9,922 nucleotides of DNA, taken from Chloroflexota bacterium (lineage in GTDB: Bacteria; Chloroflexota; Anaerolineae; Anaerolineales; DRMV01). Below the pieces are notes generated by a model. It saw only the letters and a list, made by a program, of their open reading frames with translations. It was not told where the DNA came from and ran no database searches. How positions within the stretch are numbered: position 1 is the stretch's first letter; every line of letters starts with the position of its first letter. Position numbers and translations under genes: made by a program. Positions 5,881-9,922 of the stretch are shown here, one piece after another. The stretch spans positions 1 through 9,922 of the forward strand of contig JAADEN010000005.1 of NCBI GenBank assembly GCA_013153375.1, written 5' to 3'.

Positions 5881-6042
5881 CGCCCTGATGACCCAAAACG
5901 AGGGCGTGATGGATTCCGTCGGGGCCTCGGTCGGGCGTGTCGTGCGAGCATGCGACGCGCCGAACATGGGCCGAGGCTCGCCGACGCGGTACGAAACCAT
6001 CCGTCTCAAGGCAAGATGGACAAATTCTTCAAGGAGGAAAGG
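5881..6042 (+). promoter_or_regulatory. Structured 5' leader of ftsH
   Basis: The leader holds several potential RNA structures. Hairpin 1 pairs CGCCCT (5881-5886) with AGGGCG (5901-5906). Hairpin 2 is long: 5922-5930 pairs with 5971-5979 (9 bp, one G-U), and 5931-5942 pairs with 5953-5963 (11 bp with one G-U and a one-base bulge), leaving a 7-nt bulge at 5964-5970. Hairpin 3 pairs TTCTTC (6025-6030) with GAGGAA (6034-6039) across a 3-nt loop and covers the ribosome binding site GGAGG at 6033-6037. No known riboswitch class is recognised. If translation instead began at the ATG at 6016, the last hairpin would be coding. Confidence 0.4.
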
Positions 6043-7947
6043 GTGGACCCCAAATCCCAGGAACCGAACCGTCGCCCATCAACCTTTCGTCGGCTGGGTT
6101 CGGGCTCGACTATAATCCTGCTGTTGCTCTTCGCGCTGCTGTGGTTCATCGTCGGCAGCGGAGGACGCCGCGCGAGCCAGGTCCCCACCGTGCCGTTGAA
6201 CCAACTGGCTGCGGAAATCGAACAGGGACGCGTCAAACACATTCGGGTGGAGACCGACGCGGTGCGGGTGACTTACATTGACGATACCGAGGCCGTGGTG
6301 CCCATGCCCAACGCGACGGAAAACTTCTTGCCCGCGTTGGAGAACCTGGGCGTGTCGCCCGATGCGCTCAAGGCCGACGATGTGGAGATCGAATTCGCCC
6401 CCCGCCGGGTGTGGCTGGATGTGGTCAGCGTGCTGGGCTCCTTCGTGCTGCCCTTGTTGCTGATCATGGGCCTGTTCTGGTTCCTCATTCGGCAATCCCA
6501 GGCCGGCGGCAACGCGGCCCTCTCCTTTGGCAAATCGCGGGCTCGCATGATCGGCGGCGACCGCCCGCTGGTGACCTTCAACGATGTGGCCGGCGCGGAC
6601 GAGGCCAAACAGGAACTCATGGAAGTCGTCGAGTTCCTCAAGGAGCCGTACAAGTTCCTCGAAGTGGGGGCCCGCATCCCCAAGGGCGTGCTGCTCATCG
6701 GCCCGCCCGGCGTGGGCAAGACCCTGCTGGCCAAAGCCGTGGCCGGTGAAGCGGGCGTGCCCTTCTTCACCATCTCGGGCTCCGAATTCGTGGAAATGTT
6801 CGTCGGCGTCGGGGCCAGCCGGGTGCGCGACCTGTTCCAGCAGGCCCGCAAACACGCGCCCTGCATCGTGTTCGTGGACGAAATCGACGCGGTGGGCCGC
6901 CAACGCGGCGCGGGCCTGGGCGGCAGCCACGACGAGCGCGAGCAGACCCTCAACCAGTTGCTGGTGGAGATGGACGGCTTCGACAGTTCCACCAGCATCA
7001 TCGTCATGGCCGCGACCAACCGGCCCGATGTGCTGGATCCCGCGTTGCTGCGGCCCGGGCGTTTCGACCGCCGCATCGTGGTGGACCGCCCCGACCTGCG
7101 CGGGCGGCTGGAGATCCTCAAAGTGCATGTGCGCAACAAGCCCCTGGCCCCCGATGTGGATCTGGAGGCCATCGCCCGGGCCACGCCGGGCTTCGTGGGC
7201 GCGGATCTGGAGAACCTGGTCAACGAGGCCGCCATCCTCGCGGTGCGGCGGGGCAAAAAGGTCATCGGCCAGCGCGAACTGGAGGACGCCATCGAGCGGG
7301 TCATGGTCGGCCCGGAGCGCAAGAGCCGCATGATCGACGAGGGCGAGCGCAAGATTTTGGCCTACCACGAGGCCGGCCACGCGGTGGTCATGCAGGCCCT
7401 GCCCGAGGCCGACCCCGTGCACAAGATCACCATCATCCCCCGGGGCATGGCCGGCGGCTACACCCTGGCCTTCCCCGAGCAGGATCGCATGCTGGTTTCG
7501 CGGCGCAAGTTGTTCGCCGACATGGTGGGCCTGCTGGGCGGCCGCGCGGCCGAGGAACTGGTCTTCAACGACATCACCTCGGGCGCGGCCAACGACCTGG
7601 AGCGCGTGACCCAACTGGCGCGGGCCATGGTCATGCGTTTCGGCATGAGCGAAGAACTGGGCCCCATGACCTTCGGACGCAAAGAGGAACTGATCTTCTT
7701 GGGCCGAGAGATCGCGGAGCAGCGCGATTTCTCCGAGGCCACCGCGCAGAAGATCGACGCGGAAGTGCAGCGTTTGGTCCGTCAGGCTTACGCCCGGGCC
7801 AAGAGCATCTTGCAGCAATATCGGGACATTCTGGATCGGGTCGCGGAGAAGTTGCTGGAGAAGGAGACCCTGACGCGGGAAGAGTTCGAGGCCATCTTCC
7901 CGCCGCCGCACACCAAGGACGCCATTCCGCGACCGTCCGCGGCCTGA
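6043..7947 (+). CDS. ftsH: ATP-dependent zinc metalloprotease FtsH (634 aa)
   Basis: Membrane-anchored AAA+ protease that extracts and degrades misfolded membrane proteins and short-lived regulators. Two membrane helices (about residues 22-40 and 124-149) flank a short extracytoplasmic domain. The AAA module has Walker A GPPGVGKT at 220-227, the pore loop MFVGVGA at 252-258 with Phe253, Walker B IVFVDE at 275-280, and the second region of homology ending LLRPGRFDRR with arginine fingers Arg340 and Arg343. The protease domain has the zinc motif HEAGH at 442-446 and the third ligand Asp518 in GAANDLE. All key residues are present and the length is typical. I prefer the GTG at 6043 because GGAGG lies 5 nt upstream. 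An ATG at 6016, in frame, would add 9 residues (MDKFFKEER) but has only a weak AAGG. The gene is divergent from udk and driven by the promoters at 5818-5873. Confidence 0.97.
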   Translation: MDPKSQEPNRRPSTFRRLGSGSTIILLLLFALLWFIVGSGGRRASQVPTVPLNQLAAEIEQGRVKHIRVETDAVRVTYIDDTEAVVPMPNATENFLPALENLGVSPDALKADDVEIEFAPRRVWLDVVSVLGSFVLPLLLIMGLFWFLIRQSQAGGNAALSFGKSRARMIGGDRPLVTFNDVAGADEAKQELMEVVEFLKEPYKFLEVGARIPKGVLLIGPPGVGKTLLAKAVAGEAGVPFFTISGSEFVEMFVGVGASRVRDLFQQARKHAPCIVFVDEIDAVGRQRGAGLGGSHDEREQTLNQLLVEMDGFDSSTSIIVMAATNRPDVLDPALLRPGRFDRRIVVDRPDLRGRLEILKVHVRNKPLAPDVDLEAIARATPGFVGADLENLVNEAAILAVRRGKKVIGQRELEDAIERVMVGPERKSRMIDEGERKILAYHEAGHAVVMQALPEADPVHKITIIPRGMAGGYTLAFPEQDRMLVSRRKLFADMVGLLGGRAAEELVFNDITSGAANDLERVTQLARAMVMRFGMSEELGPMTFGRKEELIFLGREIAEQRDFSEATAQKIDAEVQRLVRQAYARAKSILQQYRDILDRVAEKLLEKETLTREEFEAIFPPPHTKDAIPRPSAA

Positions 7948-7972
7948 ATCGTCGGCCGGGTCGGTCGGTGGG

Positions 7973-8012
7973 GAAGGGCTCCGCGGCGGGCCGGGCTCGC
8001 GCGGGGCCCTTC
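7973..8012 (+). terminator. Strong 13-bp hairpin after ftsH, no U-tract
   Basis: GAAGGGCTCCGCG (7973-7985) pairs with CGCGGGGCCCTTC (8000-8012), 13 bp including one G-U, with a 14-nt loop. It lies 25 nt after the ftsH stop and 52 nt before the pit start. The following bases GCCGTTTCG have only a short T run, so termination may be partial and allow read-through into pit. Confidence 0.45.
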
Positions 8013-8064
8013 GCCGTTTCGCCCCGGATGCCAGCCGACCGGAGAGAAGACAAGGAGCGTTTTC

Positions 8065-9054
8065 GTGGACGGCATCGGCATGTTGGCCCTGGCCTTGAGC
8101 CTGGCCTTGGCCTTCGCCTTTCTCAACGGTTTTCACGACAGCGCCAGCATCGTGGCCGTGGCCATCGCCAGCCGGGCCATGACCCCGCGCCAGGCCCTGA
8201 TGTGGACCGCGCTGGGGGAGTTCGTGGGGCCCTTCGTGTTGGGCGTGGCCGTGGCCCAGGTGGTGGGCGCGGGCCTGGTGAGCCCCGAGGCCATTTCGCT
8301 GGCCGCGCTGGCGGCCGCAGTGGGCGGCGCGGTTCTGTGGGGTGTGCTGACCTGGTGGTGGGGCATGCCCTCGTCGTCGTCCCACGCCCTGGTCGGCGGC
8401 CTGGTGGGCGCGGCCCTGGCCGCGGCCGGGCCGCAGGCCGTGCAGTGGCGCGGCCTGGCCTGGGTGCTGGCCGCGCTGTTCCTGTCGCCCCTCTTGGGCT
8501 TCGGGGCCGGGTTTGGCCTGACGCGGGTCATCTTCTTCCTGGCCCAGGGCGCGTCCCCGCGCATCAACCGCTGGTTTCGGGGCGGCCAGTGGCTGACCAC
8601 CCTGGGGCTGGCCCTGGGGCACGGCGCCAACGACGGTCAAAAGAGCATGGGCTTGCTGGCGTTGGCCTGGTTGCTGGCCGGACGCACATCCGAGTTCCAG
8701 GTGACCCCCGCGATGATGGGCGCGGTGGCGACCGCCCTGGCCCTGGGCGCGTCCATCGGCGGGTGGCGGCTCATCCGCACCGTGGGCGGGCGCATCTTGC
8801 GGGTGCGCCCCGTGCACGGCTTTGTGGCGCAACTGGGCAGCGCGGCCGTCATCGTGGCCGCGGCCTGGGCCGGCGCGCCCATCAGCACCACCCAGGTCAT
8901 CAACTCGGCCATCATGGGCACGGGCGCGGCCGAGCGATGGTCCAAAGTGCGCTGGCGCGTGGCCCGCGACATGGCCCTGGCCTGGCTGCTCACCATCCCT
9001 TCGAGCGCGCTGTTGGCCGCGGGGTTGTACGCCTTGCTGAGTCGTTGGGGCTGA
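8065..9054 (+). CDS. pit: PiT-family inorganic phosphate permease (329 aa)
   Basis: Predicted low-affinity phosphate (metal-phosphate) symporter of the PiT family in the inner membrane. The two inverted family repeats are marked by their signature motifs: NGFHDSASIVA at 21-31 in the first half and GHGANDGQKSMG at about 192-203 in the second, the latter very close to the family GANDVANA-type signature. PSSSSHALVGG (102-112) and PISTTQVINSAIMG (275-288) are the paired Ser/Thr-rich re-entrant loops. About eight to ten hydrophobic helices fill the rest. The length fits compact bacterial members without the large central cytoplasmic loop. The GTG start at 8065 has AAGGAG at 8052-8057 with 7 nt spacing. 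No -10 box is seen in the 117 nt after ftsH, so it may depend on read-through. No phoU-like partner gene is present here. The transported ion (phosphate rather than sulfate) is assigned from family. Confidence 0.92.
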   Translation: MDGIGMLALALSLALAFAFLNGFHDSASIVAVAIASRAMTPRQALMWTALGEFVGPFVLGVAVAQVVGAGLVSPEAISLAALAAAVGGAVLWGVLTWWWGMPSSSSHALVGGLVGAALAAAGPQAVQWRGLAWVLAALFLSPLLGFGAGFGLTRVIFFLAQGASPRINRWFRGGQWLTTLGLALGHGANDGQKSMGLLALAWLLAGRTSEFQVTPAMMGAVATALALGASIGGWRLIRTVGGRILRVRPVHGFVAQLGSAAVIVAAAWAGAPISTTQVINSAIMGTGAAERWSKVRWRVARDMALAWLLTIPSSALLAAGLYALLSRWG

Positions 9055-9102
9055 TTCAGCCTTGGGGGATGCGTCCCGGCAGGGCCGGCCGGCGCGGCGC
9101 AG
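9055..9102. other. Convergent intergenic spacer between pit and recR
   Basis: The 48 nt between the two stop codons contain the palindrome GCCGGCCGGC (9084-9093) and the block TGGGGGATGCG (9063-9073), which also occurs at 4489-4499 next to another stop codon. There is no U-tract terminator on either strand, so transcripts from pit and recR may overlap. Confidence 0.4.
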
Positions 9103-9723
9103 TCACAGATCCATCTCCCGCCGCCCCAGGAGGGCGCGCATCAGGGTGGTCTGGTCCGCGTACTCCAAATCGCCGCCCGTGGGCAGGCCCTGGGCCAGGC
9201 GGGTGACCTTCACGCCCAGGGGCTTGAGCCGCTGGGCCAGGTACACCGCGGTCGCGTCGCCCTCCAGGCTGGGGTTGGTGGCCAGGATGACCTCCCGCAC
9301 CCCCTCCTCCCGCACCCGCCGCTCCAGTTCGCGAATGCGCAAGTCGTCGGGGCCCACGCCCTCGATGGGCGAGAGCACGCCGTGCAGCACATGGTACACG
9401 CCCTGATAGAGCCCCGTGCGCTCCAGCGCGACCACATCCAGAGGGTCTTCGACCACGCACACCAGGGTCGCGTCCCGGTCGGGGTCGCGGCAGATGCTGC
9501 ACAGGGGCTGGTCGGCCTCGGTGAAGTGGAAGCAGCGCTGGCAGTACGACACCCCGCGGTGCAGGTTGTCCAGCGCGTCCCGCAGGCTGTGGGCCACCTC
9601 TTCGGGCGCGCGCAGCAAGTACAGGGCCAGCCGGGCCGCGCTCTTGGGCCCGATGCCGGGCAGGCGCTCGAACGCCTCGATGACCTCACGGACGGGTTTG
9701 GGCAACGCGGTGGGTAAAGGCAT
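9103..9723 (-). CDS. recR: Recombination mediator protein RecR (206 aa)
   Basis: RecR works with RecO (and RecF) to load RecA on SSB-coated single-stranded DNA at gaps. The helix-hairpin-helix LPGIGPKSAARLALYLL is at 21-37. The zinc finger has Cys61, Cys64, Cys75 and Cys78 (YCQRC...LCSIC). The Toprim domain follows, with VCVVEDPLDVVALE at 88-101, HGVLSPIEGVGPDDL at 114-128 and TNPSLEGDATAVYLA at 149-163. The C-terminal GLPTGGDLEYADQTTL at 179-194 is the usual family ending. Length is normal. The ATG at 9723 has GAGGA at 9730-9734 with 6 nt spacing; an in-frame ATG 15 nt upstream would overlap the previous gene's stop and is less likely. It follows the helicase gene by 11 nt, so both are probably one repair operon. 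The gene is convergent with pit. Confidence 0.97.
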   Translation of the reverse strand: MPLPTALPKPVREVIEAFERLPGIGPKSAARLALYLLRAPEEVAHSLRDALDNLHRGVSYCQRCFHFTEADQPLCSICRDPDRDATLVCVVEDPLDVVALERTGLYQGVYHVLHGVLSPIEGVGPDDLRIRELERRVREEGVREVILATNPSLEGDATAVYLAQRLKPLGVKVTRLAQGLPTGGDLEYADQTTLMRALLGRREMDL

Positions 9724-9734
9724 GGCGTTTCCTC

Positions 9735-9922
9735 TCACAGTTTTTGCACGAAATCGGCCAGGAGCATTTTAACCGCGCCGTCCTCGAACAGGACTTCGAT
9801 GACCTCGTCGCCGGCGCTGATCTCGACCCGCTGCACCACGCCCTCGCCCCAGCGGGGATGGATGACCCGGTCGCCGACGCGGAAGCGGGCCCGCCGCGTG
9901 CGGGGCTGGCGCGGCCGCGAGC
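9735..9922 (-). CDS. pcrA: PcrA/UvrD-type DNA helicase, C-terminal end (runs off the right edge)
   Basis: Only the last 61 residues are in the window. A basic linker (RPRQPRTRRAR) is followed by FRVGDRVIHPRWGEGVVQRV and the terminal LFEDGAVKMLLADFVQKL. This is the small tudor-like C-terminal domain of PcrA/UvrD helicases, which contacts RNA polymerase in Bacillus and E. coli; the family pattern is VGDRV-H--FGEG-V ... F---G-K-LLA-FA-L. The motor domains lie outside the window and cannot be checked. The stop is 11 nt before recR, on the same strand. The assignment rests on this domain alone; another protein with the same module is possible but less likely. Confidence 0.75.
   Translation of the reverse strand, partial: SRPRQPRTRRARFRVGDRVIHPRWGEGVVQRVEISAGDEVIEVLFEDGAVKMLLADFVQKL

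Noticed and set aside
5750..5896. Upstream extension of udk by 49 codons
   Set aside because: It crosses the -10 box and the divergent promoter region, has no ribosome binding site, and does not resemble the start of Udk proteins.
6111..6116. TATAAT inside the 5' end of ftsH on the plus strand
   Set aside because: There is no acceptable -35 at 16-18 nt and no TGn extension. It encodes part of the first membrane helix (Thr-Ile-Ile), so it is probably chance.
6079..8832. Minus-strand open frame of 917 codons opposite ftsH and pit
   Set aside because: It is antisense to two well-supported genes and crosses their spacer; the product is His-, Gly- and Gln-rich with no domain.
9766..9771. TAAAAT on the minus strand as a separate recR promoter
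   Set aside because: No -35 element is found at a suitable distance, and recR follows the helicase gene by 11 nt, so co-transcription explains its expression.
1..9922. Mobile element, CRISPR array, phage or defence system
   Set aside because: No transposase, integrase, direct-repeat array, attachment-like repeats or composition shift is seen. The genes are ordinary chromosomal functions.

Overview
The window comes from a GC-rich bacterial chromosome and holds mainly housekeeping genes. A threonine-proline linker in a predicted lipoprotein, strong GGAGG-type ribosome binding sites and the gene content fit a member of Chloroflexota (Anaerolineae-like). That placement is an inference; no rRNA or other firm phylogenetic marker is present.

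The left 5.75 kb is a run of eight genes on the minus strand, transcribed right to left from a promoter near 5760. In order of transcription they are: uridine kinase (udk), a DedA/VTT membrane protein overlapping it by 4 bp, a short PII-like protein of the cyclic-di-AMP receptor family, an HD-domain dNTP triphosphohydrolase (dgt), the transcript cleavage factor greA, a lipoprotein-like protein of unknown function, a beta-CASP metallo-beta-lactamase RNA nuclease, and the start of a small membrane protein that runs off the left edge. Spacing is -4 to 70 nt, so one operon is likely. An internal promoter inside dgt could feed greA separately. Several members deal with nucleotides or RNA (pyrimidine salvage, dNTP removal, transcript cleavage, RNA processing), and a possible second-messenger sensor sits among them.

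A divergent control region lies at 5750-6042. It carries a minus-strand -10 box against the udk start (suggesting a leaderless mRNA), two plus-strand promoters for ftsH, and a long, structured ftsH leader. A small hairpin in that leader covers the ftsH ribosome binding site.

The plus strand then encodes FtsH, the membrane AAA+ zinc protease, followed by a strong hairpin without a U-tract and a PiT-type phosphate permease. Convergent to it on the minus strand are recR and, upstream of recR, the C-terminal end of a PcrA/UvrD-type helicase cut by the right edge. These two are probably co-transcribed repair genes.

I found no mobile element, CRISPR array, tRNA or rRNA. No stretch above 300 bases lacks a gene. 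The more unusual signals are regulatory: the leaderless start, the internal promoter, the structured ftsH leader, and the compact PII-like protein beside dgt.
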